A DNA stretch of 64,000 bases from Coleophoma eucalyptorum (taxonomy: Eukaryota; Ascomycota; Leotiomycetes; Helotiales; Dermateaceae). Positions 1 to 10,904 of this stretch are shown piece after piece. The notes beneath the pieces were generated by a model, which ran no database searches, had not been told where the DNA came from, and saw nothing but the letters and a program-made list of their open reading frames with translations. Position numbers and translations under genes: made by a program. Location: assembly GCA_026120035.1 (NCBI GenBank), contig JALRME010000001.1:1997909-2061908 (forward strand), given 5' to 3'. Position 1 is the first letter of the stretch. Every line of letters starts with the position of its first letter.

Positions 1-617
1 CTGGCGCAAAACGTGGTCTCAACAGCGTCGCGGATCTAAAGAAAGGCAAGATTGGCGTTTCACGAATTGGCAGCGGATCATACGTGATGGGCTTTGTGCT
101 TGCAGATTCACAAGGCTGGTTGGCAGACTCTTCCACCGAGCCATTTGAAAATGTTCCTCTCGAAACCTTCGACAAACTTCGCGCAGGCGTGAACGATTCA
201 ACGGTAGACTTCTTCATGTGGGAACACTTTACAAGCAAGCGATACTATGACAACGGAGAGATTAAAAAGATTGGGGAGATTTATACGCCATGGAGTAGTT
301 GGAAAATCGTAGCCTCTACAAAGCTTGTTGCAGCGGACGGCAAATACGATAGCCGGTTGGAGGAATTGTTCGAGAAGCTCGACAAGGGCGTTCGATATTT
401 TGAGGGCAACAAAGCTGAGGCCGTGAAACACATTAGTACCAAGCTGGACTATAGCGAGGCCGATGCGAAGGAATGGCTCAAAACCGTGAAGTTTTCCAAG
501 AATACTAGAGGCGTAGACATTAAGGTGATTGAAAAGACAGTAGGCGTCCTACAGAAGGCGGGCGTGCTAGGATCCGAGCCCATGATGGCCTCAGCAATGA
601 TTGGAACACAGAGGTAG
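1..617 (+). CDS. Ca3427-like / SsuA-THI5-like periplasmic-binding-protein fold protein, 5'-truncated by window edge
   Basis: The reading frame is open from the first full codon at position 3 to the TAG at 615-617, so the gene begins upstream of the window and only about 204 C-terminal residues are present. The visible part starts in a loop rich in Gly, Asn and Lys (GLNSVADLKKGKIGVSRIGS) typical of the hinge region of type-2 periplasmic-binding-protein folds, followed by the second lobe with YYDNGEIKKIGEIYTPWSSW and a helical C terminus. Fungal homologues are cytosolic proteins related to SsuA/THI5 and the Candida Ca3427 fold; a ligand has not been assigned. The family assignment rests on sequence feel for the segments named. 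The substrate is unknown, and the missing N-terminal lobe prevents any check of the THI5 histidine/cysteine motif. Confidence 0.6.
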   Translation, partial: GAKRGLNSVADLKKGKIGVSRIGSGSYVMGFVLADSQGWLADSSTEPFENVPLETFDKLRAGVNDSTVDFFMWEHFTSKRYYDNGEIKKIGEIYTPWSSWKIVASTKLVAADGKYDSRLEELFEKLDKGVRYFEGNKAEAVKHISTKLDYSEADAKEWLKTVKFSKNTRGVDIKVIEKTVGVLQKAGVLGSEPMMASAMIGTQR

Positions 618-850
618 AGCATATCAAATTGAAGTAAATAGTGACAAAGGTCTTTCTTCAGTCCTGTGAAGGGCGATGAAGCATGACTATGGTAATCCTC
701 ACGAAATTGGTAGAGGTGTGCTTCGCGTAGGATAGAGAGCTTGAAGCTTTCAAGCATTCGGGATATAACCGAGCTACCCTTTCGTTGTTATCTTCCTTCT
801 CCGCAGCTTTTTTGACCTTCATACCGAGCCACGTACATAGCACGGATGTG

Positions 851-1522
851 ATGAGCTTTCGCACGCTTCTGCGGAAGCTTCCATTACCCTCACGAACGCA
901 GATCTTGCATTGGAGCCGGCAAAAACGTGCGCAGTCCACCAATCCTACCCCGTCTACTCCACGAAACGCCGAAAGCAAACCCTCCAAAGGCACCATTCGG
1001 TTCAACAAGATCCTCTCCGCAGTGCCAAAACCCTTGCGAAAATACACCGATCCATTGCGGGATGCACCAAAGACGACGATCCTGACCTTCCTAGTGCTTC
1101 ACGAGATCACCGCTGTAGTGCCTCTGTTTGGATTCGCGGGATTATTTCACTACACAGAATGGATTCCTAGCGTAAGATATCCTCAGAAGCAATGTGCTCT
1201 TGGATGATCTTTCACCGTCCCATGCTGACATGTAACTCTGCTTTTATAACAGTCATTTGCAGATGGAACCTACATAGACAAATTTGCCCGCTACTTTCGA
1301 CGGAAAGAATGGTTTGGGTTCTCAGATGAGCGGCAGGGGGAGGCGCAGGTACATATGGAGATGCAGAATGGCCAGCAGGTCTGGATGGGTGAGGCTGGGC
1401 GTAGGATCTTAATTGAGGTTGCTGCCGCCTATGCGCTCACAAAGGTCCTGCTCCCTATAAGGATCTTGGGTTGCGTTTGGGGAACCCCGAGAGTCGTTGC
1501 GTTGCTAGGAAGAAGAAAGTAA
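851..1522 (+). CDS. Mitochondrial protein of the PF10306 (FLILHELTA) family
   Basis: Two exons, 851-1171 and 1253-1522, joined at GTAAGA..ACAG, give 196 residues. An in-frame upstream ATG at 785 would add 22 residues. 851 is preferred because it opens a classic mitochondrial presequence: Met-Ser-Phe-Arg, then Arg/Lys/Leu-rich, with Arg-Ala-Gln-Ser near residue 34. The family signature is plainly visible at about residues 84-107 (FLVLHEITAVVPLFGFAGLF), a hydrophobic segment likely to cross or enter the inner membrane. A second Ala/Leu-rich segment (AAAYALTKVLLPIRI) lies near the C terminus, so the topology is probably two membrane spans in mitochondria. The biochemical role of the fungal family is poorly known and none is proposed. 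The gene converges with the NDP kinase gene downstream. Confidence 0.8.
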
Positions 1523-2023
1523 ACGCGGCGGCAATTACGGCGATGGCGTTCTCGTAATGAAGTATTGTTAGGAGGCAAATGTAAACAAGCTGGGGATGCT
1601 GTGGTAGCATGGTATAATGAGAGACGTCTCATCTCTCGAGAATACTTTAGTACATAATGCACCTATTAGAAATAGTAATAAACAGGAAGTTTCTAGATTC
1701 CGGGTGAAAATTTTGTGTTTTCAGACTCATCATTGCAGTTTAATAATTCATATCAAATAAAAAGGAGTTCGACCGGGGACAGTAATTATAATGATCAATT
1801 CGATATTTGAGATGCGAGGACTCTTTGTGACTAGGACCGAAATCACGAGAAGGGGCTCAACATTGCTCTTGCAATGTTTACTATCACCGTAAATCACAAC
1901 TCGAGCGAATAGGTCATGCCAGAAGAGTAACTTTTGTATTTAGGCAGGACTTCAACCAAAATGGTGTCGATCTGTATGCCTAGAGTTTGTATATCCACTT
2001 ATAAACTTGGTATCGAAGTACAT
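1523..2023. other. Convergent intergenic region
   Basis: This stretch holds the 3' untranslated regions of the PF10306 gene (plus) and the NDP kinase gene (minus). It is AT-rich, and I see no further gene or repeat. Short open frames here lack family resemblance. Confidence 0.6.
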
Positions 2024-2923
2024 CTACTTCTCGTAGACCCAGTCGTGAGCAGCAGACTTCCAGGAGATAACGTCACCCTCCTTGAACCAGAGAGCAATCT
2101 CCTTCTTGGCGTTCTCAACGCTGTCGGAGCCGTGGCAGACGTTTCTTCCGACGTCAATGGCGAAGTCTAAACGCTGTTAGCATACGAATGTTGTAATGGG
2201 GAGTTTAGAAAGCCCAGGTTAGGGGGTAAGGAATTCTTTAGCTTCCAATAATGGCATCAAGAATGGAATAATACGTACCACCACGGATGGTACCTGGCTG
2301 GGAGGCAAGAGGGTTGGTGGCACCGAGGAGAACTAGAAGTGGATAGGTTAAAGACTGTATGTATGGAGCATGTGAACTTGGGGTAACATACCACGGCCGG
2401 TCTTGACGGCGTCACGTCCCTCCCAGACCATAGCGCAGATTGGTCCGCTACCCATGTCTGAATACTATTAGCTAGCTGTTCCATGATTCCTATATGTTTG
2501 AGGCATCGTACACTTGATGAGTCCTGGGAAGAAAGGCTTGGAGGACAAGTCCTCGTCTGTATTATGAATCAGCAGAGGTCGATGACAATCTGCAGTCCAT
2601 AAAACTAACAGTGCTTCTCGAGGTGCTCTTGGCTTGGGGTCATCAGCTTGATGGCTGCAAGCTTGTATCTACCAACGTGTCAATTTGTGATCAACAAGAG
2701 CCACTCCAAGAAGTAGCATACCCACGAGACTCGAAACGAGAGATGATGGGACCGATGAGTCCACGCTAGAATATACATCAGTACTATAATCTCCTGTTCG
2801 ACTGGGCAAGTGGCATACTTGGACGCCATCTGGCTTGATTGCAATGAAGCTATTAAGAAGTTAGCATGAGCTCACCGCCCCGCATTGATTTGCGAGATCA
2901 ACTCACGTTTGTTCGTTAGACAT
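2024..2923 (-). CDS. ndk1: Nucleoside diphosphate kinase
   Basis: Eight short exons on the minus strand splice to a 152-residue protein, the usual NDP kinase length. The start is the ATG at 2923-2921 ([16 protein letters not shown]) and the stop is at 2026-2024. The enzyme moves the gamma phosphate from ATP to other nucleoside diphosphates through a phosphohistidine. The active-site signature NVCHGSDS is present, with the catalytic histidine at about residue 117, and RGLIG, the Kpn loop region and the C-terminal DWVYE are all conserved. Seven introns in 900 bp is dense for this genome. The gene is divergent from the glucosidase II gene across 419 bp. The protein lacks a targeting sequence and should be cytosolic or nuclear. 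The assignment is secure. Confidence 0.96.
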
Positions 2924-3342
2924 GGTGTCGGAATTGAGTCTAGCTCGTTCTTCTCTATAGTTTGCAGATGCTCGTAGAAATCCTTGAGTTTTTGGGCTCA
3001 AGTGTTTGAATATTGCAGGAGATGGAGGGGAAGGTTCTTGAGAGCTCATCGAAGTGTTTGGGTTTTGTAGTGTTGGCGGGTGGTGGGGGTTAGTGGGTCC
3101 AGCAGGAATTTATGAATTCGCTTGTGCAAGCTTATCCACCATCTTATGTCAGTTATGCAGGGGTCTTGGCAGCTTAGCTTGGCCGCTGGCTGTTGATGCC
3201 AGCTTGGACTTAAGTTGGGGAAGCTTTGGTTGTGAAACTGGGAGTTCCTTTGATTACACTCAATACCAGCTTCTTGGGGGGCATGCCGTAGAGTTGTAAA
3301 TCACCTTTTGATAACTGGGCTACTTTATTGCAACCTTTTGTA
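2924..3342. promoter_or_regulatory. Shared divergent promoter region (NDP kinase / glucosidase II alpha)
   Basis: This 419-bp gap separates two start codons pointing away from each other, so it must carry both promoters. It is G/T-rich on the plus strand, and I could not assign specific sites. Confidence 0.5.
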
Positions 3343-6298
3343 ATGCGTTTTTCCCTTTCGCCATCCTCGCCCTGGACGGCTAGTCTGGCGTTGCTGTCCG
3401 CCTTGAGCTGCCTCTCCACACCAGCTAGTAAGTGGAAACTTCAGATTGAGTCAATACAATACTGATGGCTATGCAGATGCTGTCAAGTATGAAAACTTCA
3501 AGACCTGCGCTCAATCAGGCTTCTGTAGTCGAAACCGTGCCTATGCCGATAAAGCAGTCACTGCTGGTCAGTCATGGGAGGCTCCTTACCAAATAGTGCC
3601 CGACTCGTTAGACTGGAACAATGGTCAATTGATAGGCATGATACTGAAGACCATCAACAAAAAAGGTGACACGGTCAGGCTACCAATCACCATCTCATTC
3701 CTGGAGTCTGGCTCTGCGAGGGTCACTATTGACGAGGAGAAGCGTCAGAAAGGGGATATCGAGCTCAGGCACAACAGTATTGCGAGGAAGGAGAGATACA
3801 ATGAGGCAGAGAAGTGGGCCATTGTCGGTGGTCTTGAGTTGACCAAATCTGCCGAGGTCTCTAAAGACGGCAAACAAGCTACTGTGAAATATGGCCCTGA
3901 AGCCAAGTTTGAGGCTGTGGTCACCTATGCCCCCTTTGGGATTGATTTCAAAAGAGATGATGTGACGCAAATCAAGTTTAACGACCGCGGCTTGATGAAC
4001 ATGGAGCACTGGAGGCCAAAAGTTGATAAGCCAAAGAAAGAAGAGTCTGAAGGCGAGGAAGCACAAAAGCCTATCCAGGATGAAGAGCCAGAGGAGGACG
4101 AAAGCACTTGGTGGGAGGAGTCATTTGGTGGGCACACAGATCCTAAGGCCAGAGGACCTGAGAGTGTTGGCCTTGATATCACGTTCCCAGGGTACGAGCA
4201 TGTTTTCGGCATTCCTGAGCATGCTGGACCAATGTCCCTCAAACAGACTCGAGGCGGGGATGGAAACTATAACGATCCCTACAGACTTTATAATGCAGAT
4301 GTCTTTGAGTACATTATGGACAGTCCTATGACGCTTTATGGTGCTATTCCATTCATGCAAGCGCATCGGAAGGACTCCACGGTTGGCGTTTTCTGGATGA
4401 ACGCCGCTGAGACTTGGATTGATATCATCAAGACAAAGGCAACTCACAGCGCTCTAACCTTGGGAATCGGATCAAAGACTGACACACAGACTCACTGGTT
4501 CTCCGAGAGCGGGCTAGTCGATGTCTTTGTTTTCCTCGGGCCAACTCCAAAGGATGTCACAAAGGCATATGGAGAACTTACTGGCTATACCCAGCTTCCG
4601 CAAGAGTTTGCTATCGCCTACCATCAGTGCCGCTGGAATTATGTTACTGATGAAGATGTTAAAGACGTTGATCGTAAAATGGACAAGTACAGCATTCCCT
4701 ACGATGTCATTTGGTTGGACATTGAATACACAGATGAAAAGAAGTACTTCACCTGGGATCCCAACACCTTCGGCAACTCCCTTGGCATGTTGAAGCAATT
4801 GGATTCCTCTGAAAGAAAGCTTGTTGCAATTATCGATCCGCACATCAAGAACGATGGTGGCTATCCTATTGTCGACGAATTGAAAAGCAAGGATTTGGCA
4901 GTTCACAATAAAGATGGCCAAATATATGAAGGTTGGTGCTGGCCAGGCTCTTCTCATTGGGTCGACTGTTTCAATCCTGAAGCTATCAAATGGTGGATCA
5001 GCTTATTCAAATACGACAAATTCAAGGGCTCCGCGGATAACCTTTTCATCTGGAATGACATGAATGAGCCTTCAGTTTTCAACGGACCCGAGACTACTAT
5101 GCCCAAGGACAACCTCCACCATGGTAACTGGGAGCATCGTGATGTTCACAACATCAATGGGATGACCTTTCACAATGCTACCTACCAAGCTTTACTCGAG
5201 CGCAAGAAAGGAGAATTGCGTCGTCCGTTTGTGCTTACACGATCTTACTATGCTGGCAGTCAACGTCTCGGAGCCATGTGGACGGGTGACAATGAGGCAA
5301 AGTGGGAGGCTCTTGCAGCAGCATTTCCTATGATTCTCAACAATGGCATTGCAGGATTTCCATTCGCCGGTGCAGATGTAGGAGGCTTCTTCGGTAACCC
5401 GGAGAAAGATCTTCTTACTAGATGGTACCAAGCAGGTGCTTTCTATCCATTCTTCCGTGGACATGCCCATATCGATACCAGAAGACGTGAGCCTTATCTT
5501 GCAGGAGAGCCATACACTGGTATCATCACTCAGGCTCTTCGTTTAAGATATTCTCTTTTGCCGGCATGGTATACAGCATTCCATGAAGCTAGTGTGAACG
5601 GTACACCGATTATCAGGCCGCATTACTTCGAATATCCAGGAGACGAGGCTGCCTTTGCCATCGATGATCAATTTTTTGTTGGTTCAACTGGTCTCCTAGC
5701 TAAGCCTGTTGTCACGGAAAAGGCAGAAAGTGTCGAGATCTATCTCCCAGATAATGAGTTGTACTACGATTACTTCGATTATGAGATTTACACTGGTCAT
5801 GGAAAGAAGACTGTACCTGCTCCACTTGAAAAGATTCCACTTTTGATGCAAGGCGGCCACATAATTCCTCGCAAGGATCGACCTCGCCGTAGCAGCGGTC
5901 TCATGAGATGGGATCCATACACTTTGGTCATCGCTCTTAACAAGGCAGAAACTGCTAAGGGCGAGCTATACGTCGATGATGGTGAAACTTTCGACTATCA
6001 AAATGGAGCATACATTCACAGAGCATTTGAGTTTGCGGCCGGAGAGCTTATCTCAAAGGATCTTTCTACAAAGGGAAAGGCAACGGATAAATATCTGAAA
6101 TCCATGAAGAGGGTTGGCATTGAGAAGATAGTTGTGGTTGGTGCTCCCAAAGCATGGGCTGACAAGACCAGTGTAAAAGTAGGCTCTGGAGAAGCTATGA
6201 TGGAGTACCATGCCGAGGATGGCAGTAAAGCTGCCTGGGCAGTAGTAAAGGGGCCTAAGGTAGCCATTGGAGAAGACTGGACCATTAGCTTTGCATAG
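3343..6298 (+). CDS. gls2: Glucosidase II catalytic alpha subunit (GH31)
   Basis: Two exons, 3343-3427 and 3477-6298, give 968 residues. The small first exon supplies a cleavable signal peptide (MRFSLSPSSPWTASLALLSA...), and the 49-nt intron (GTAAGT..GCAG) joins it to NAVKYENFKTCAQSGFC, the conserved start of the mature ER enzyme. A frame starting at 3446 would wrongly lose the signal. The enzyme removes the two inner alpha-1,3-glucoses from N-glycans in the ER. The GH31 nucleophile motif WNDMNEPS has its Asp at about residue 556, and the acid/base Asp is in WTGDN at about 633. DVGGFFG and the C-terminal beta domains are intact. An acidic insert (EEPEEDESTWWEE) near residue 205 is typical of the fungal subunit. 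It works with a separate beta subunit not found in this window. Confidence 0.96.
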
Positions 6299-6520
6299 AT
6301 CTAGAGAAATTTACCCTATTGTATTACTGTATTCACTGAACATGATATCTCGGGTCGGAAAATAGTTGCACCGACAAGGCTGAAGGTACAGTGATTCTCG
6401 AGCCTTCCAGTCCCTCAATAATCTATTAAATCAGAGGAGCGTCACAATTACAAACTTCACCCTGATTCACCTTCGGCTCATTGTTCGTATTCAGCAAAGG
6501 GCCTTTTGCACAGTGACATT

Positions 6521-7710
6521 ATGTCAACTCAAGCCGCCCTTGGAGCAAAGGCTCTCGAAGACCGCGATTACCCCACTGCGATCGAGCAGTTAACGAAAGC
6601 TCTCGCAACGAACCCAAGTAACCCTTCACCACTTTGGCTGATTCAACGATCGACGGCATACCAACGATCTGCTCAATATGAGCTCGCGCTCGCAGATGCT
6701 GATGCAGCTGTTCATGCAGCAAAGGCTCGCGCTCGCCGCGAATTCATTGCTACTGCACACTTCCGAAGAGCTGTTGCATTGCATGGCTTGAAGAGATTTG
6801 GGGATGCAAGATTATGTCTTACTTGGTGTAGAAAGTCTAACGAAAAGGAAAAGGGCCTTGGAATCTGGCAAGCTAAGGTTAAGAATGATTTCGACAAAGC
6901 AGAGAAGGAATTAGGGCCTGATGCGAAAGAGGTGCGAACTACTGTCAAGGAGATTCCAGATAAGGTTGAAGAGAAAGCAAAGGAAAAGAGTGCTCCGCTT
7001 GCTACAGCTAAACAAGCTCCAGCTCCATCGGCTGTGACTTCTAAAGAGAAAATACGACACGAGTGGTATCAATCACCTTCCTCTGTCACAATCACAATAT
7101 TTGCCAAAGGCGTTCCAAAAGACAAGGCGGAAGTCAACATCGGAGAGCAAAGCGTAAGTCTCGTAACATGCATTCTTCTAAATCTGAAGCTCATAATTTG
7201 TAGCTCGAGGTCTCTTTCCCTATTGGAACAACCGAACAAACCTATGCTTTGGACTTTTCACCACTCTTCGCAAAGATCAAGCCCGCTGAGAGCACTTACA
7301 ACGTCTTTTCAACTAAAGTCGAAATAATTCTTCAAAAAGCAACTCCTGGACGGAAATGGTCTGACATTGAAGGAGATGAAAGCACTTTACAAGATTCGAA
7401 CAATGAGCACTTGGACAACGTCATGCTAGCTAAGACTGGAGATAAAGGACCGGTGTACCCCACGTCCTCTCGAAATGGACCCAAAGACTGGGACAAAATT
7501 GATGATGCGGATGAGGGAGAGGATCAGGATGTTAACAGCTTCTTTCAGAAATTGTATAAGGACGCAGATCCAGATACGCGAAAAGCGATGATGAAAAGCT
7601 ATCAGGAAAGCAACGGAACCTCGTTAAGCACAAACTGGGCCGATGTCCAGAAAGCACCTGTTCCAACTCAACCTCCTGAGGGTGTTGAAGCTAAGAAGTG
7701 GGATTCTTGA
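6521..7710 (+). CDS. sgt1: SGT1-type co-chaperone (TPR-CS-SGS)
   Basis: Exons 6521-7153 and 7204-7710 join at GTAAGT..GTAG to give 379 residues. An N-terminal TPR region (about 1-120, e.g. AIEQLTKALATNPSNPSPLW) is followed by a charged Lys/Glu linker, a CS domain (about 190-290, from IRHEWYQSPSSVTITIFAKG) split by the intron, and a C-terminal SGS domain (about 300-379) with FFQKLYKDADPDTRKAMMKS, the diagnostic SGS stretch. SGT1 bridges Hsp90 with Skp1/SCF complexes and, in yeast, supports kinetochore assembly. In plants and animals it serves immune receptors. The domain order and length match the fungal family. The start is the ATG in MSTQAALGAKAL, the first in frame. Confidence 0.93.
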
Positions 7711-8159
7711 GGGCCGCAAAAAAAATGTCGATTCGGGTTGCAAGCATGGCGTTGGTATTATTCCCACTTGAATTCTATGTGGGGGGAAAGCATTTGCTGC
7801 AAGACATTTACTTGAAAATTTGGAAGGCAAGGCATGTGCATTAGCACTACACAGTAATAGGTATACCTTATTCTCCGTCATCCGAATGAGAATTTATAAT
7901 AGGGTTAAGATTCCGAGCCGAAAATCTCTCGTTGCATCTGTCCCATGCATCCGAAACTGTATCCAAATGTCATATACTTAAGTTACTTTCAAGTGGTGTT
8001 GGGTACTTATAGCTCTTCGGAGTTTTCCAGTTTACTTCTTAGGACCTAAAAAAATACATATTTCGGCCTGAAGTAAGCGTTCAAAGAATACGGGAATAGT
8101 ATTAAAGATATGACAAATGAGTTCAGAAAATCAAGCTGGTAGTGCTCCTATCTATAAAT
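7711..8159. other. Convergent intergenic region
   Basis: This holds the 3' ends of SGT1 (plus) and the sugar transporter (minus). It is AT-rich, with no gene or repeat recognised. Confidence 0.6.
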
Positions 8160-10002
8160 CTAGACGTCCACTTTGGTTGCTCGACTTTCAATCCTCTTCT
8201 CATCGACACTTTCAGTCTTCATGTCAGCCGCTCTCGCAACACCTTCAATAATTGTATCCCGGACCTCCTCTCCATCAATTATAGCTGCCATCTCTTCCAA
8301 AGAGCTTCCACGTGTCTCTACAAAGAGGAAGTAAACTACTAGAAGCTCGATAAAGATCCAGACGTCGTAGACGATATAGTCTGATTGTCAATCGTTAGTG
8401 AAGAACACTTAAGACCAGATGGATGGTTGGCTTACACTTCCACTTTATCCTTGTAACGGCAATTGGATTTGCATATTGGTTGAAGATCAAGGCCAATGCC
8501 ACGAAAAGGTTGTATAGAACAAGTCCCTGGCTTCCAATCAGTATCATCCGAAAATACAACTCCGCTGAAAATACGTACCCTGGCTCGAAGGTGGTACGGC
8601 AGAATCTCCACAACATAGGTTACCTGAAGAGGTCCCCATCCAATCGCAGAAGCTGCATTAAAAAGGAAAATCATAGCAAGGACGCCTTTGGCAATGTTTG
8701 GATCCCCAGCTCCCCCGAGATTGGTCTGTTTCTCATATGTTGCTTCGAGTGCTGTCCATACGATATAAGTGATCAGCATACCGAGTGTAGATGCAAGGAA
8801 CATAGTGCGACGATTAAATCTATTGACGAGAAGTGCAAAGCCGAAAGTTGTAACGAGATTCCAGATGGTTAGAATACCGTTGATTAGGGTTTGCGTATTT
8901 TCAGAAGTGTACCCAATGGAATCCAGGATCAAGGTGAGATAATAAGAGATAAGACCATTTCCACTCCATTGACTGAAGAAGCCAACAGCAAGAATGATCA
9001 TGAAGCGGAGTCGATTGCCTTTCGTTTTGGCGAACGACGCATAGCTAGTACCATTTTTGGCTTCGTTCTCTAGTCTCAATGCTTCCCGAATCTCTTCCAA
9101 TTCCACAACGACGATCGGATCATCTGGATTCCCATTGGCATGGTATTTGATAATAGCATCTCTAGCTTCATCAAGGCGGTCTTTTGACACGAGCCATCTT
9201 GGTGATTCGACGATGTAGAAACAAAGGACGAGTTGAATGACGCTGGACAAACACTGGATGAGGGAAGGAATACGCCAGGCCCAATTGTTGGTGATACGGA
9301 ATGTGCCATAAGTTGTCCATGCTGCAACAATAGCTCCGAGCGACCATAGTGCATTGTAGATACTAACCATTTGACCTTTTTGTGTTGGGAAGGCTAACTC
9401 CATAATCAACAGTGGCGCAGCTGTGATGTTGAAAGCAAGCCCAGCACCGAGAATGCCACGAGCTGCAATAAACATGCCGTCTGAGAAAGTCAGTACGGTC
9501 CAAATAATGGTCCCAAGATCTTCATACTATTTTGAGCCCCAGCTTGAAGACACACGCCAAAAAGGAGGATGAACGCTCCAAGCAAAAGTGTCGGTTTTCG
9601 GCCGAAATAATCACACGCGATAGCACAGAATGGTAGTGCTACCAGCTGGCCGACGTTCTGGATGGCATTGAGTCTGTTGCACAGTCAATGGCTGCCAGAG
9701 GTAAGTGAGAGCAGACAACTGACAACGCAAGCGTGCTCGCCCCTGGTTGGTGAAAGAAATCTTTCCATTCATTGAGTGATTGCAAACCATCTGGATACGT
9801 AGTGTTAGCATTGCGCATCAAAGATCCTCGATTGCCACAAAATAAACATACTCATCATGGATCCATCATAGCCGGTGGCATAACTCGATATCAGGGAGAT
9901 GCACAAGATAAGGTTGACCTTAATGATACCTTTGTCCGCAAACCAGCCAGTCTTGCGACCAGCCAGTGCAGCGTCCATGGTAATGGCAGCAGCATGCGAC
10001 AT
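8160..10002 (-). CDS. MFS sugar transporter, lactose permease (LAC12)-like
   Basis: Six exons on the minus strand run from the ATG at 10002 (MSHAAAITMDAALAGRKTGW) to the stop at 8162-8160. An in-frame ATG at 10107 would add 35 unconserved residues and is less likely. The protein has the sugar-porter signatures: ATGYDGSMMN in TM1, DYFGRKPTLL between TM2 and TM3, ESPRWLVSKDR at the central loop, QWSGNGLISYYLTLIL in TM7 and the C-terminal FVETRGSSLEEM. About 12 membrane spans are expected at the plasma membrane. The pattern fits the LAC12/hexose branch used for disaccharides or hexoses, but the substrate cannot be read from sequence. It is divergent from the unassigned secreted protein and lies near a GH43 gene, which suggests uptake of sugars released outside the cell. 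Confidence 0.9.
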
Positions 10003-10904
10003 TTTCGAAATCTGCGTTATGATTGTCTTCGCTTGGTGGTTTCTGTCCAGCAGCACAGCAGCATCCCTGGGTCTTATGGTCTCCGCGTGTTTCTCCAAGT
10101 TTCCCATCCCTGTAGCTTATCTATGCTCTACCTTTTCGAGTCCGTCCACCAGCTAGCACACTCACGATCCCACAAAAGTGTGTGGTATCAGGAGATAACA
10201 ACTCGCATGTCGCCACGGTGCTATTTACCGGTCATTGCCGGCAAACTTCACCGGGTTGACCGAGGATACTGGCAAACAGTGGGATGTTGGTGTACGGTGC
10301 ACGAGAGCAGGATCCCCGGGTTACGGTGGGCGTCCTCCTCGCTAGATTTATGCGGGGGCTTGACAAGAATGGGGTGCAGCGATTTGTGGAAAAGTCGCTG
10401 TAACAAGCATCTCGCCTACTTCTCGCGTCCGCGTGGCCGTAAAAGTCAATGGTCACCGTGCCAAGAACATGGTTCATGGCACCCAAATCGCAGGGAGGAT
10501 TTGGGGCATTGCTCAGTCATTTCCATGCATCCTTACATCCTTGTACGTGATCTTGGTGGCATTTTGCAGTACACCGTACTGAAGGAATTCCGGAACCGGC
10601 GAAAGATAGATCATCAACTTGATCTCGTATTTTTGTGGACAGTTTTCTTAGTGACTCCGATTTGATGACAACGTTACTTGCACTCTCGCAGTTCCGAAGG
10701 TGGAATTTCAAGTGCATGCAGGTGTCCAAGGTTAGGAGAGGGGAAGTATGCACTTCAAGTACCGTGCCTGAGTCTAGGTAAGCCTGCATATTGTTTTATC
10801 CGGTTATAAAAAGCTGTCGATGATTTCGGCGGATTCCCTTTCTATCTCTTCAGCAGCTCTGCCTTCTGCCATTCAAGCCCATAGTCATCGTCCATTCTAT
10901 AACG
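10003..10904. promoter_or_regulatory. Divergent promoter: sugar transporter / secreted protein
   Basis: About 900 bp separate the two divergent start codons. The GC content is higher than in neighbouring gaps. It contains GCGGGG at about 10348, CCCCGGG at about 10314, a CCGGAACCGG palindrome at 10590-10599 and clustered CGG/CCG triplets around 10226-10256. These resemble CreA and Zn2Cys6-factor sites. All are short, and binding is an inference only. Confidence 0.35.
10805..10812 (+). promoter_or_regulatory. TATA box of the secreted-protein gene
   Basis: TATAAAAA lies 93 bp upstream of the ATG at 10905, a normal spacing for a strongly expressed fungal gene, and is followed by a pyrimidine-rich leader (CCCTTTCTATCTCTTC). 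Confidence 0.55.

Noticed and set aside
3446..6298. Glucosidase II starting at the ATG-like codon at 3446
   Set aside because: This frame begins inside the first intron and lacks a signal peptide. The small exon from 3343 supplies one and keeps phase.
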